This document shows positions 54,913 to 64,000 of a stretch of 64,000 nucleotides of DNA, piece by piece. This stretch comes from Vibrio sp. BS-M-Sm-2 (GTDB lineage: Bacteria; Pseudomonadota; Gammaproteobacteria; Enterobacterales; Vibrionaceae), in contig NZ_CP167894.1 of the NCBI RefSeq assembly GCF_041504345.1, forward strand, positions 2,666,001-2,730,000, given 5' to 3'. The notes below the pieces were generated by a model. That model saw only the letters and a list, made by a program, of their open reading frames with translations. It had not been told where the DNA came from and did no database searches. Every line of letters begins with the position of its first letter. Within the stretch, counting starts at the first letter, position 1. A program made the translations under genes and the position numbers.

Positions 54913-57900
54913 ATGTCAGATCCAAAATTTGTTCACCTACGCGTACACAGTGACTTTTCGATGGTGGATGGCCTATCCAAGGTGCCACCATTAGTTAAAA
55001 AAGTCGCTGAAATGGGTATGCCTGCTCTAGCATTGACCGACTTTACCAACCTGTGTGGTTTGGTTAAGTTCTACGGTACTGCTCATGGGTGCGGGGTTAA
55101 ACCAATTATTGGTGCTGACTTCCTAATGCAGTCTCCAGAGTTCGGTGACGAGTTGACCAAGCTCACCGTCATTGCAACCGACAATAAAGGTTATAACAAT
55201 CTAACGCTGCTTATCTCAAAAGCCTACCTTCGCGGTCATGTTCAGCATCAGCCTGTTATTGATAAAGAGTGGCTAATTGAGAATGCCGAAGGCCTAATTA
55301 TCCTATCGGGTGCGAAGGAAGGTGAGATTGGTAAGGCGTTACTGAAAGGCAACCGTGAGCTAGTGGCAAGCAGCGTCGAGTTTTACAAAACGTACTTCGC
55401 CGATCGTTTTTACTTGGAACTGATTCGTACTGGACGTCCGGATGAAGAGTCTTACCTGCACTTCGCGTTAGAGCTTGCTGAGCAAGAAGACTTGCCTGTT
55501 GTTGCGACCAACGAAGTAGTATTCCTTACTGAAGACCTTTTTGATGCCCATGAAATCCGCGTGGCGATTCATGATGGCTTCACGATGGTCGATCCTCGTC
55601 GTCCTAAAAATTACAGCGCGCAACAGTATCTTCGTAGCGAAGAAGAGATGTGCGAGTTGTTCTCAGATATACCTGAAGCACTTGAGAATAGTGTTGAGAT
55701 TGCCAAGCGTTGTAATGTAACGGTTCGTCTGGGCGAATACTTCCTGCCTAACTTCCCAACGGAAGGTTTGGCGATTGAAGACTTCCTGATCAAGAAATCT
55801 GAAGAAGGTCTTGAGCGACGTCTAGCGTTCCTATTCCCAGATGAAAAAGTTCGTGCTGAGCGCAGGCCGGAATACGATGAGCGACTTGAGATCGAGCTCG
55901 AAGTTGTCAATAACATGGGTTTCCCAGGTTATTTCTTGATCGTAATGGAGTTTATCCAGTGGTCAAAAGACAACGATGTGCCCGTAGGTCCAGGGCGTGG
56001 TTCTGGTGCCGGTTCTTTGGTGGCTTACGCGCTTGATATCACCGACCTTGATCCGCTTGAGTACGATCTACTTTTCGAACGTTTCTTGAACCCAGAACGT
56101 GTATCGATGCCCGATTTTGATATCGACTTCTGTATGGATAAACGTGACCAAGTAATTGATCACGTTGCTGAAATGTATGGTCGTGATGCGGTATCTCAGA
56201 TCATCACTTTTGGTACCATGGCGGCAAAAGCGGTAATCCGTGACGTAGGCCGTGTACTGGGTCACCCGTTTGGTTTCGTCGATCGAATCTCAAAGCTTGT
56301 ACCGCCAGATCCGGGCATGACGCTCGAAAAAGCGTTCCTTGCTGAACCGGCATTGCCAGAGCTTTACGATGGCGATGAAGAAGTCCGTGAGCTAATTGAT
56401 AAGTGTCGCATCCTTGAAGGTTGTACGCGAAATGCCGGTAAGCATGCGGGGGGTGTTGTTATATCACCTACCACGATCACCGACTTTGCACCAATTTATG
56501 CCGATGCTGAAGGTAACTTCCCAGTAACGCAATTCGATAAGAATGACGTTGAAACAGCTGGCTTGGTTAAGTTCGACTTCTTGGGTCTGCGTACCCTGAC
56601 CATCATCGACTGGGCGTTAGGCCTAGTGAACCCTCGTTTGAAGAAAGAGGGTAAAGAACCGGTTCGTATCGAGTCGATTCCTCTTGATGACCAAGCGTCG
56701 TTCAATCTATTACAAAATTCTGAAACCACCGCGGTATTCCAGCTGGAATCGCGTGGTATGAAAGACCTGATCAAACGTCTACAGCCTGACTGTTTTGAAG
56801 ATATCATCGCATTGGTAGCCCTGTTCCGTCCGGGTCCTCTGCAATCAGGCATGGTAGATAACTTTATCGACCGTAAACACGGCCGTGAAGCGGTATCTTA
56901 CCCTGATGAAACGTGGCAACACGAATCACTGAAAGAGACACTAGAACCTACCTACGGCATCATCCTGTACCAAGAACAGGTAATGCAGATTGCACAGATT
57001 CTGGCAGGCTATACGCTTGGCGGCGCGGATATGTTGCGTCGTGCGATGGGTAAGAAAAAGCCAGAAGAGATGGCGAAACAGCGTGGTACCTTTAAAGAGG
57101 GCGCTGAAGCCAATGGTGTTGATGGCGAACTTGCCATGAAGATCTTTGACTTGGTAGAGAAATTTGCGGGCTACGGCTTTAACAAATCTCACTCGGCTGC
57201 ATACGCACTGGTTTCTTATCAAACTCTATGGCTGAAAACGCACTACCCAGCGGAATTTATGGCTGCGGTAATGACGGCGGATATGGATAACACCGAGAAG
57301 GTTATCGGCCTTGTTGATGAATGTTTCCGTATGAAGCTCAAGCTTTTGCCACCAGATATCAACTCGGGTCTGTACCGCTTTAACGTCGATGAAGATGGCG
57401 CAATTGTTTATGGCATCGGTGCAATCAAAGGGGTCGGTGAGGGCCCTATTGAAGCAATCATTGAAGCGCGAAATAAAGGCGGTTATTTTAAAGACTTATT
57501 CGACTTCTGTGCACGCCTTGATCTGAAGAAGGTTAATAAACGTGTTATCGAAAAGTTGATTCTATCCGGAGCCTTAGATAGATTAGGTCCTCACCGAGCA
57601 GCGATGATGGCCTCTTTGAAAGATGCGGTGAAGGCGGCGAGCCAACATCACCATGCCGAGTCTTTTGGTCAATCTGATATGTTTGGTGTGTTGACCGACG
57701 CTCCGGAAGAGGTTGAGCACAAGTATACCCAAGTGCCTAAGTGGCCTGAGAAGGTTTGGCTTGAGGGTGAACGTGAAACGCTTGGTTTGTATTTAACGGG
57801 TCACCCGGTTAACGCTTACATCAAAGAGTTAGCGAAATACACCAGCTGTCGCTTAAAAGATGCCACGCCAACGCGTCGTGACCAATCACTAACGATTGCT

Positions 57901-58392
57901 GGCTTGGTGATTGCTGCGAGAGTGATGACCACTAAGCGCGGTACACGAATCGGTTTGATGACACTTGATGACCGTTCGGGCCGAATGGAAGTGATGTTGT
58001 TCTCGGATGCGCTCGATCGCTACGCAGAATTGCTCGAGAAAGACAAAATTGTGGTCGTTTCCGGACAGGTCAGCTTTGATGATTTCAATGGCGGGCTTAA
58101 AATGTCCGCGCGCGAGGTCATGGACTTAGGAAGCGCCCGTGAGAAATATGCTCGTGGGGTGTCGATATCTATCGACCAATCCCAAATTAACGGTCAATTT
58201 TTTGAACGCTTTAGTCAAATCTTAGAACCTTATAGAGCCGGAACGGTCCCAGTCAATGTATACTACCAGCGTGCCGACGCTAGAGCGCGGTTAACATTGG
58301 GCACAGAATGGCGTGTGACGCCAAGTGATACATTACTAGACGAATTAAAACAGCTGCTTGGAAATAGCCAAGTAGAACTCGAATTTAACTAA
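54913..58392 (+). CDS. dnaE: DNA polymerase III alpha subunit
   Basis: DnaE is the replicative polymerase. The 1159-residue protein has an N-terminal PHP domain ([16 protein letters not shown]), the palm with [19 protein letters not shown] and the catalytic carboxylates in PDFDIDF (Asp401, Asp403), fingers with the [23 protein letters not shown] stretch, a tandem helix-hairpin-helix, an OB-fold (about 985-1075, [28 protein letters not shown]), and a C-terminal tau-binding domain. The ATG at 54913 has a TCAGGAAAA ribosome site. Confidence 0.99.
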   Translation: MSDPKFVHLRVHSDFSMVDGLSKVPPLVKKVAEMGMPALALTDFTNLCGLVKFYGTAHGCGVKPIIGADFLMQSPEFGDELTKLTVIATDNKGYNNLTLLISKAYLRGHVQHQPVIDKEWLIENAEGLIILSGAKEGEIGKALLKGNRELVASSVEFYKTYFADRFYLELIRTGRPDEESYLHFALELAEQEDLPVVATNEVVFLTEDLFDAHEIRVAIHDGFTMVDPRRPKNYSAQQYLRSEEEMCELFSDIPEALENSVEIAKRCNVTVRLGEYFLPNFPTEGLAIEDFLIKKSEEGLERRLAFLFPDEKVRAERRPEYDERLEIELEVVNNMGFPGYFLIVMEFIQWSKDNDVPVGPGRGSGAGSLVAYALDITDLDPLEYDLLFERFLNPERVSMPDFDIDFCMDKRDQVIDHVAEMYGRDAVSQIITFGTMAAKAVIRDVGRVLGHPFGFVDRISKLVPPDPGMTLEKAFLAEPALPELYDGDEEVRELIDKCRILEGCTRNAGKHAGGVVISPTTITDFAPIYADAEGNFPVTQFDKNDVETAGLVKFDFLGLRTLTIIDWALGLVNPRLKKEGKEPVRIESIPLDDQASFNLLQNSETTAVFQLESRGMKDLIKRLQPDCFEDIIALVALFRPGPLQSGMVDNFIDRKHGREAVSYPDETWQHESLKETLEPTYGIILYQEQVMQIAQILAGYTLGGADMLRRAMGKKKPEEMAKQRGTFKEGAEANGVDGELAMKIFDLVEKFAGYGFNKSHSAAYALVSYQTLWLKTHYPAEFMAAVMTADMDNTEKVIGLVDECFRMKLKLLPPDINSGLYRFNVDEDGAIVYGIGAIKGVGEGPIEAIIEARNKGGYFKDLFDFCARLDLKKVNKRVIEKLILSGALDRLGPHRAAMMASLKDAVKAASQHHHAESFGQSDMFGVLTDAPEEVEHKYTQVPKWPEKVWLEGERETLGLYLTGHPVNAYIKELAKYTSCRLKDATPTRRDQSLTIAGLVIAARVMTTKRGTRIGLMTLDDRSGRMEVMLFSDALDRYAELLEKDKIVVVSGQVSFDDFNGGLKMSAREVMDLGSAREKYARGVSISIDQSQINGQFFERFSQILEPYRAGTVPVNVYYQRADARARLTLGTEWRVTPSDTLLDELKQLLGNSQVELEFN

Positions 58393-58437
58393 AATTTAGC
58401 TTCGCGAATGCGGAGCTGAATCAACAAGGATTCATAG

Positions 58438-59397
58438 ATGAGCCTGAACTTTCTAGAATTTGAAAAGCCTATCGCTGAACTTGAAGCAAAAATCGAAGCG
58501 CTACGTGACGTTTCGCGTCACGGTGGTGACACTGCGGTAGATCTAGACAAAGAAATCGAACAACTAGAGAAAAAAAGCTTAGAGCTTAAACAGAAAATCT
58601 TTAGTGACTTAGGTGCATGGCAGGTAGCTCAACTTGCTCGTCACCCTCAACGTCCTTACACAAAAGATTACCTGGAGCATGCATTCACAGAATTTGAAGA
58701 GATGGCGGGCGATCGCGCTTACGCTGACGACAAAGCAATTGTGGGTGGTATGGCTCGTCTAAATGGCCGTCCTGTTATGGTTATTGGTCACCAGAAAGGT
58801 CGTGAGACTAAAGAGAAAGTGATCCGTAACTTTGGTATGCCAAAGCCAGAAGGCTACCGTAAGGCGCTACGTCTAATGGAAACCGCTGAGCGTTTCAACA
58901 TGCCTATCATCACTTTCATCGACACAGCGGGCGCATACCCAGGTGTTGGTGCTGAAGAGCGTGGTCAATCTGAAGCTATCGCTAAAAACCTAAAAGTTAT
59001 GGCTGGCCTTTCAGTTCCTGTTATCTGTAACGTTGTGGGTGAAGGCGGTTCTGGTGGTGCACTAGCGATTGGTGTTGGTGACTACGTGAACATGCTTCAG
59101 TACTCTACGTACTCAGTAATCTCTCCAGAAGGTTGTGCTTCAATCCTATGGCGTGATTCAGATAAAGCCCCACAAGCAGCTGAAGCGATGGGCCTGATTG
59201 CTCCTCGCCTTAAAGAGCTTGAGCTTATCGACGAAATCATTCCTGAGCCTCTAGGTGGCGCGCACCGCGACCCTGCACAAACCGCTCAGAACATGAAAGA
59301 TATGCTAGTTAAACAGCTAGAAGAGCTAGAGCAGTTTGATAACGAAACGCTTCTTGAGCGTCGTTACCAGCGTCTAATGAGCTACGGCTACTGCTGA
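58438..59397 (+). CDS. accA: Acetyl-CoA carboxylase carboxyltransferase subunit alpha
   Basis: AccA with AccD transfers CO2 from biotin to acetyl-CoA, the first step of fatty-acid synthesis. The 319-residue crotonase-fold protein has [32 protein letters not shown], the [22 protein letters not shown] stretch and the oxyanion glycine loop [17 protein letters not shown]. It follows dnaE after 45 bases with an AAGGA ribosome site, the conserved order. Confidence 0.99.
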   Translation: MSLNFLEFEKPIAELEAKIEALRDVSRHGGDTAVDLDKEIEQLEKKSLELKQKIFSDLGAWQVAQLARHPQRPYTKDYLEHAFTEFEEMAGDRAYADDKAIVGGMARLNGRPVMVIGHQKGRETKEKVIRNFGMPKPEGYRKALRLMETAERFNMPIITFIDTAGAYPGVGAEERGQSEAIAKNLKVMAGLSVPVICNVVGEGGSGGALAIGVGDYVNMLQYSTYSVISPEGCASILWRDSDKAPQAAEAMGLIAPRLKELELIDEIIPEPLGGAHRDPAQTAQNMKDMLVKQLEELEQFDNETLLERRYQRLMSYGYC

Positions 59398-59441
59398 TAA
59401 GTTGCCTTAGCAATAAGGCTAACTATACGAACAAGATGATG

Positions 59442-59475
59442 AAAGGGTTGGACTCAGTGCCAACCCTTTTTTATT
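59442..59475 (+). terminator. accA terminator
   Basis: AAAGGGTTGG and CCAACCCTTT form a 10-bp stem with an 8-base loop, followed by TTTATTATT. It is 45 bases past the stop. Confidence 0.88.
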
Positions 59476-59522
59476 ATTAAGACATTATCCCGTCACACAC
59501 GATCTCTTGGTTTATTAGCCTC

Positions 59523-60860
59523 ATGACACACTTAGTTGATACCTTCACATTTGTACTTGGCCAAAGCGAGCTCAAACCTCGTCGGTTGATCGTCGCTTTC
59601 AGTGGTGGTGTCGATTCACGAGTGTTGTTGGAGTTGGCTGCGCAATACGCTAAGTCCCATCACATTGAGTGCTGCGCGGTACATGTTCACCACGGCTTAA
59701 GCAACAATGCTGATCACTGGGCAGGGCAGTGCCAAGCATGGTGTGATGCTTTGTCGGTTTCCTTGTTCATTGAACGAGTCTCGCTAGATATCAGCAGTGG
59801 AGAAAGCGTTGAAAAGCTGGCTCGAGACGCGCGATACCAAGCCTTTAAAAAGCATATTAGACAAGGTGATGTATTAGTTACAGGTCAACACATCGATGAC
59901 CAAGTCGAGACTTTCTTGTTGGCGTTGAAGCGTGGCAGTGGTCCGAAAGGGCTCTCTTCAATGGCGAAAGTGATGCCGTTTGCTAATGCTTATATCGTTC
60001 GCCCACTGCTGTCGGTGACGAGAACGGATATTGAAGGGGCGGCGCGCGATATGGCTTTAACTTGGGTAGAAGATGAGAGTAATCAAGACGTTCGCTTTGA
60101 CCGCAATTTTATTCGTCATCAAGTCACTCCGGCACTGACCGAGCGTTGGCCTAGTTTCCGAGAGTCGGTCAGTCGCAGCGCTCAGCTATGTGCAGAGCAA
60201 GAGTTACTGTTAGATGAGTTGTTAGAATCCCACTTACAGCAAGCTTTAGGTGGCAACCAGAACCAAAGCTTAAGCATCGAAGCGTTATACCAGCACTCTG
60301 ATTTACTACGCGCACGTTTATTAAGAATGTGGCTTAACCATTGTAATCAACCGATGCCGAGTCAAAAGCAACTCCAGCTTATCTGGGAGGAAGTGGCGTG
60401 TGCTCAGGCGGATGCCAACCCTAAGCTGGTGTTAAATGGCGTTGAAGTTAGGCGTTTTAATCAAAAACTCTATTTGGTTCGAGAGACTAAAGATCTATCG
60501 GGCTGGCAAGGTGACGTTTCTGTTGGAGGAAGGTTGGTTCTGCCTGATGGCTTGGGAGATGTCAGCTTGCAAGTGGGGGGACCTGAGTCCGAACCTGGTC
60601 GTCGTGTACAAACGTTCAGCTTACCAAACCAAAATGCGGTATTACGTGTTACCTTTAACCCCGAAGGATTATCGGCTCACCCTGTTGGGCGAGGTCATAG
60701 CAGGAAGCTGAAGAAGTTGTTTCAAGAGTACCAAGTACCCAGTTGGTTAAGACGCAGAACGCCGATATTAATGGATGGCGATCGAGTGATCGCTGTTTTA
60801 GGCTTATTCGTAGATAAAAACTACGAAGGTCAAGATTGTGAAGCGCTTTGGAGCAAGTAG
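59523..60860 (+). CDS. tilS: tRNA(Ile)-lysidine synthase TilS
   Basis: TilS modifies C34 of tRNA-Ile(CAU) to lysidine so that it reads AUA. The 445-residue enzyme has the PP-loop ATP motif AFSGGVDSR (residues 25-33), VHVHHGLSNNADHWA, the GQHIDDQVETFLLALKRGSGPKG stretch, then the middle and C-terminal substrate-binding domains (KLKKLFQEYQVPSWLRRRTPILMDGD). Its position after accA, following a terminator, is common in this group. ATG at 59523; ribosome site weak. Confidence 0.96.
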   Translation: MTHLVDTFTFVLGQSELKPRRLIVAFSGGVDSRVLLELAAQYAKSHHIECCAVHVHHGLSNNADHWAGQCQAWCDALSVSLFIERVSLDISSGESVEKLARDARYQAFKKHIRQGDVLVTGQHIDDQVETFLLALKRGSGPKGLSSMAKVMPFANAYIVRPLLSVTRTDIEGAARDMALTWVEDESNQDVRFDRNFIRHQVTPALTERWPSFRESVSRSAQLCAEQELLLDELLESHLQQALGGNQNQSLSIEALYQHSDLLRARLLRMWLNHCNQPMPSQKQLQLIWEEVACAQADANPKLVLNGVEVRRFNQKLYLVRETKDLSGWQGDVSVGGRLVLPDGLGDVSLQVGGPESEPGRRVQTFSLPNQNAVLRVTFNPEGLSAHPVGRGHSRKLKKLFQEYQVPSWLRRRTPILMDGDRVIAVLGLFVDKNYEGQDCEALWSK

Positions 60861-60918
60861 AAAAAGTTTGTGTCACAATTCACCGTCACTTTAATAAAAA
60901 TAATTAATGGAATATGCA

Positions 60919-61230
60919 ATGAAGAAAATTACACTAGGATTAGTTCTTGGATTTGGACTATTGAGTGGTAACGCTCTGGCGGGTGATGTTGCTGCGGGTC
61001 AAGCTAAAGCAGCAATCTGTGCAGCATGTCATGGTGCTGACGGTATCGCAGTGATCCCAGGCTACCCAAACCTTAAAGGTCAAAACGAGCAATACATCGC
61101 TTCATCAATTAACGCATATAAGAACGGCCAGCGCACCGGCGGTTTGGCCGCTGTAATGAAGGCTCAAGCTTCAATGCTGAATGATGCAGATATTGCTAAC
61201 CTAGCCGCTTACTACGCAAGCCTTAAGTAA
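60919..61230 (+). CDS. Small periplasmic c-type cytochrome (class I)
   Basis: The 103-residue product has a signal peptide (cut near ALA-GDV) and one haem-binding site CAACH (Cys34, Cys37, His38). The rest fits a class I cytochrome c with a Pro-Asn-Leu stretch ([23 protein letters not shown]) and methionine candidates for the sixth ligand in [11 protein letters not shown]. It is a single-haem electron carrier of the c4/c5-like kind, partner unknown. ATG at 60919 has ATGGAATATGC before it with GGA 8 bases upstream; the four-residue extension to 60907 is dropped. Confidence 0.9.
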   Translation: MKKITLGLVLGFGLLSGNALAGDVAAGQAKAAICAACHGADGIAVIPGYPNLKGQNEQYIASSINAYKNGQRTGGLAAVMKAQASMLNDADIANLAAYYASLK

Positions 61231-61271
61231 AACCTTCTTAAAGCGCTGATTAAACAAGATGATAAATTTCG

Positions 61272-61300
61272 AGCCAGAGCTTTAATGCTCTGGCTTTTTT
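61272..61300 (+). terminator. Terminator of the cytochrome gene
   Basis: AGCCAGAGC and GCTCTGGCT form a perfect 9-bp stem with a 6-base loop and continue into TTTTT. Confidence 0.9.
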
Positions 61301-61351
61301 CATTGAATGTTTACTATAGCTAACCGATAATGAGCCATTCGCACAGTTTAA

Positions 61352-61699
<348 letters not shown>

Positions 61700-61714
61700 A
61701 AAAACTATTACCCT

Positions 61715-61740
61715 AAAAGGAGCGTTTATCGCTCCTTTTT
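61715..61740 (+). terminator. glnB terminator
   Basis: AAAAGGAGCG and CGCTCCTTTT form a 10-bp stem with a TTTAT loop. The right arm ends in T residues. It is 16 bases past the stop. Confidence 0.9.
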
Positions 61741-61760
61741 CATTTCTGGTAGGGTGCTGT

Positions 61761-62603
61761 ATGTTTAAGAAAACCATCATTGTTATCACACTGCTGATAA
61801 CGCTTGTTGTCGTTAGTTTTCATTTTATCTTTGTGATACCGAATAAACCCAACCTGATCACTTCCTCTCAAAGTACCAGCAACGACATCTACAGCTGTTA
61901 CCAAAACTCTGCACCGAAAGCGATTGATGTGTCTGACGGCTTAGATATTACCGTGTGGAATATCTACAAGCAAAACCGCAGTAATTGGCAGAGTGAGTTG
62001 AATAAGCTGTCAGCAGGTAGCGATTTAGTTTTGCTGCAAGAAGCGAGTATGACAGAAGGGCTTCGCCAATGGGTGACAAGTGGTCAGTGGGGAAGTACAC
62101 GAGTTAATGCGTTTGAAGCCTTTGAGAAAAGTGCTGGTGTACTTAACTTAGCGACGCATTTACCGATCGAAGCTTGTGCTTATACTCATGAAGAACCTTG
62201 GCTTCAATTGCCTAAATCCGCGCTTTGGTCTCGTTACCTGCTCAGTAATGGCGAAGAACTGGCGGTGATTAATATTCATGCTGTGAACTTTACCTTTGGG
62301 ACCGAAGATTACGAGGCTCAGCTCAAGAGCTTAACTGACAATCTGCAAAAGTATCGTGGGCCTGTTATTTTTGCTGGGGATTTTAATAGTTGGAGTGAGG
62401 CTCGCTTCGCTGTATTGAAAGATGCGTTGGAAAAGGTTGGTTTGACAGAGGTTGCTTTTGATCCAGATGATCGCACTCAATTTATTACGGGTTTAGTGCT
62501 AGACCATGTGTTCTATCGAGGGCTCGAGGTAGAAAAAGCAAAAGCGCCCATTACGGACGCTTCTGATCACAACCCAATGCGAGTGACGTTTAAGGCTAAA
62601 TAG
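61761..62603 (+). CDS. YafD-like endonuclease/exonuclease/phosphatase family protein
   Basis: The 280-residue product has an N-terminal membrane anchor (IIVITLLITLVVVSFHFIFVI) and then an EEP (DNase I-like) fold: LDITVWNIYKQNR, LVLLQEASM with the metal-binding Glu, AVINIHAVNFTFG, the GPVIFAGDFNSWSE motif and the terminal ASDHNPMRV. All of the expected catalytic carboxylates and His are visible, so it is probably an active metal-dependent phosphoesterase with unknown substrate. The frame extends upstream through glnB, but the ATG at 61761 follows the glnB terminator and an AGGGTG site. Confidence 0.88.
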   Translation: MFKKTIIVITLLITLVVVSFHFIFVIPNKPNLITSSQSTSNDIYSCYQNSAPKAIDVSDGLDITVWNIYKQNRSNWQSELNKLSAGSDLVLLQEASMTEGLRQWVTSGQWGSTRVNAFEAFEKSAGVLNLATHLPIEACAYTHEEPWLQLPKSALWSRYLLSNGEELAVINIHAVNFTFGTEDYEAQLKSLTDNLQKYRGPVIFAGDFNSWSEARFAVLKDALEKVGLTEVAFDPDDRTQFITGLVLDHVFYRGLEVEKAKAPITDASDHNPMRVTFKAK

Positions 62604-62643
62604 ACGAGTGAATTTTCGCCAGCCTTCTTTTTATCTCTTCAGC

Positions 62644-63330
62644 TTAGAAGATTAAAATGTAGAGCGCCCAGATTAGGTAGTAGCCAATCCATGGTAAGCC
62701 AGAAATTACCAATGCTTGACCACGTTCAAACTCAGTCCAAGTTAATACCGCTGCATAACCCAGTACGATGTACCATGGTAATAATAGTGGCAACGAGCTA
62801 GCAAACTGTGACCACTCATTGGTTAGTGGTAACTTAATTAAGCCGTTTAAGCTGTTCAAGTCAGCAGCGTAGTTCATCACATGCCCATGCTTAAGTATCA
62901 GGCTTGCGTAGCTCGCAATGTCGCCTAAAACTGCAGGGAAGATGATAACGGATGCCGCTGCAAACCATCGCCAAAAGCTATGTTGATGTTGACTTGGCTT
63001 AGTTGCGAGGTTAAACCAGAATGCCAACAAAACGATGGTTAGCGTTCGGCTAAATACGTCGTTGATGATTTCACTTGCGAGTAGGGTGTTGCTGTCGAGT
63101 AACGCCAATTGGTCAGGGTTAGTTTGAGCCAGTTGTTGTGACAATTCAGCACTTAGCCATGCAAAATCTACATTCGAAAAATAAGCACCCCAAAACAAAA
63201 AGGGGCTGAGCATTAATACGACGTAGGGTTGCCATCCCCAAGCACTTCGTTGATAAAGCGCTAAGAAACACGCTGTTGGTGAACGGAATATATCCAACAG
63301 CATGACGAGTGGGTTACTTGACGGGTTCAT
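62644..63330 (-). CDS. Yip1-family membrane protein
   Basis: The 228-residue product has five or six membrane segments and fits the Yip1 family in bacteria: PLVMLLDIFRSPTACFLALYQ near the start, ASVIIFPAVLGDIASYASLILKHG, and a C-terminal WIGYYLIWALYILIF. No function is established. Its start overlaps the stop of the upstream mltD by 3 bases (ATGA type), so the two are co-translated. Confidence 0.82.
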   Translation of the reverse strand: MNPSSNPLVMLLDIFRSPTACFLALYQRSAWGWQPYVVLMLSPFLFWGAYFSNVDFAWLSAELSQQLAQTNPDQLALLDSNTLLASEIINDVFSRTLTIVLLAFWFNLATKPSQHQHSFWRWFAAASVIIFPAVLGDIASYASLILKHGHVMNYAADLNSLNGLIKLPLTNEWSQFASSLPLLLPWYIVLGYAAVLTWTEFERGQALVISGLPWIGYYLIWALYILIF

Positions 63331-64000
63331 ACACTTACCTTAGTTACATCAACATACAGCTTCAGTTTTTGTCCTGGCTGTAGGTATTTCTTGTTCTGCA
63401 AAGCGTTCCATTTTACAACATCTGCACTTTTTACTTTGAACTTTGATGCAATACCGCTGACTGTGTCACCTGATCTTACGTTATAGAAGATGGTGCGGAT
63501 GATGGCACCGTCAGAACCGTTCTTCCAAATGACCAACTCTTGACCAACTCGTAACGTGTCGCGTGGCCCCATACCATTCCACTTAGCAAGTGATTGGTGA
63601 GATACCTTATTTGCGCGTGCAATCGTCCATAAGCTGTCACCACTTTTTACTTTGTGGGTTAGCTTATATTGACCGCGACTCTTTGACTGTGTGCTTGCTA
63701 GACGGTTTGAAGCGCTGAGAGCGTAAGCTTTATCATCTTTAGTCGAAGTCGGGATCAGTAGGTGCTGACCAATACGAATATTGTTGTTGGTCAAACCGTT
63801 CGCTGAGCGAATCACTTTGCTGGTGGTGTTGTATTTATTTGCCAGTACGCTGATGCTGTCGCCAGATTGAACCTTGTAACGTACTAGCTTCATGCCTTTG
63901 CCTTTATTGGCCGTGACTTCTCTGTTGAACTTTTCAACTGAATCTAAGGGAAGCAGTAATTGTTGGTGTTTTTCTGGTGCCGTCGCCCACTGGTTATAGG
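63327..64000 (-). CDS. mltD: Membrane-bound lytic murein transglycosylase D, C-terminal part
   Basis: The frame is open to the window edge, giving the last 223 residues. It starts with YNQWATAPEKHQQLLLPLDS, which fits the end of the MltD catalytic part, then three LysM peptidoglycan-binding domains: YKVQSGDSISVLANKY, HKVKSGDSLWTIARAN and YNVRSGDTVSGIASKF, each followed by an LRxGQxLxI-like end. MltD cuts peptidoglycan at the outer membrane. The catalytic SLT domain lies outside the window, so the assignment rests on this tail. A separate start at 63893 is not needed. Confidence 0.88.
   Translation of the reverse strand, partial: YNQWATAPEKHQQLLLPLDSVEKFNREVTANKGKGMKLVRYKVQSGDSISVLANKYNTTSKVIRSANGLTNNNIRIGQHLLIPTSTKDDKAYALSASNRLASTQSKSRGQYKLTHKVKSGDSLWTIARANKVSHQSLAKWNGMGPRDTLRVGQELVIWKNGSDGAIIRTIFYNVRSGDTVSGIASKFKVKSADVVKWNALQNKKYLQPGQKLKLYVDVTKVSV

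Noticed and set aside
63327..63893. A separate 188-residue LysM protein starting at 63893
   Set aside because: The frame continues upstream to the window edge with sequence resembling the MltD region before its LysM repeats, so this is the tail of a larger protein.

Overview
The window reads as a core chromosomal segment of a Vibrio, probably close to the Splendidus clade. This is inferred from protein content and gene order (gmhB-metNIQ, treRBC, queF-syd-DUF2310, proS-trmO, and the block from map/rpsB to tilS) and from a CsrB-type RNA; no 16S or database comparison was possible. There are no integrases, transposases, phage genes, CRISPR arrays, tRNA or rRNA genes. Base and codon use look uniform. 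Most of the block from proS to tilS has counterparts in the same neighbourhood of the E. coli chromosome, with Vibrio-type accessory genes set between them.

Left part (1-12.4 kb): a truncated cytosolic GGDEF protein, a membrane TPR protein with a degenerate GGDEF domain, queF, divergent syd and a zinc-ribbon protein. A LamB-type sugar porin follows, then the methionine ABC transporter metNIQ behind tandem MetJ boxes, gmhB, and an MliC-type lysozyme inhibitor. Next (11.4-15.9 kb) is the trehalose system treR-treB-treC. The same GGGAA-TG-TTCCC operator lies upstream of treB and in tandem upstream of the porin, so the two loci look like one trehalose regulon. A perfect terminator hairpin separates treB from treC.

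Middle part (15.9-35.6 kb): a glycine-rich lipoprotein beside a ToxR/CadC-like membrane regulator, yitT, PurR-box-controlled glyA, small conserved genes (DUF4250, yaeP, yebE), proS, trmO, and the zinc-independent ribosomal protein pair rpmE2-rpmJ2 behind Fur/Zur-like palindromes. These are followed by an AbgT-family transporter, a two-gene outer-membrane barrel operon (POTRA-less BamA-like plus a second barrel), a DUF188 gene, a small coiled-coil DNA-binding candidate, and a csrB RNA with 27 GGA motifs and an upstream VarA/GacA-type palindrome. Small conserved proteins, yqcC-truC and a DUF3461 gene complete this part.

Right part (35.7-64 kb): glnD and map face away from the essential run rpsB-tsf-pyrH-frr-uppS-cdsA-dxr-rseP-bamA-skp-lpxD-fabZ-lpxA-lpxB-rnhB-dnaE-accA-tilS, which serves translation, isoprenoid and phospholipid synthesis, outer-membrane assembly, lipid A synthesis, replication and fatty-acid synthesis. 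Intrinsic-terminator-like hairpins cut this run into sub-units, and several genes use TTG or GTG starts. A c-type cytochrome, glnB (the target of GlnD), a YafD-like phosphatase-fold protein, a Yip1-family protein and the C-terminal part of mltD close the window.

I found no clear new defence or mobile system. The least understood candidates are the lipoprotein/ToxR-like pair, the two-barrel outer-membrane operon and the GGDEF/degenerate-GGDEF pair. The best regulatory discovery is the shared TreR-type control of the porin.
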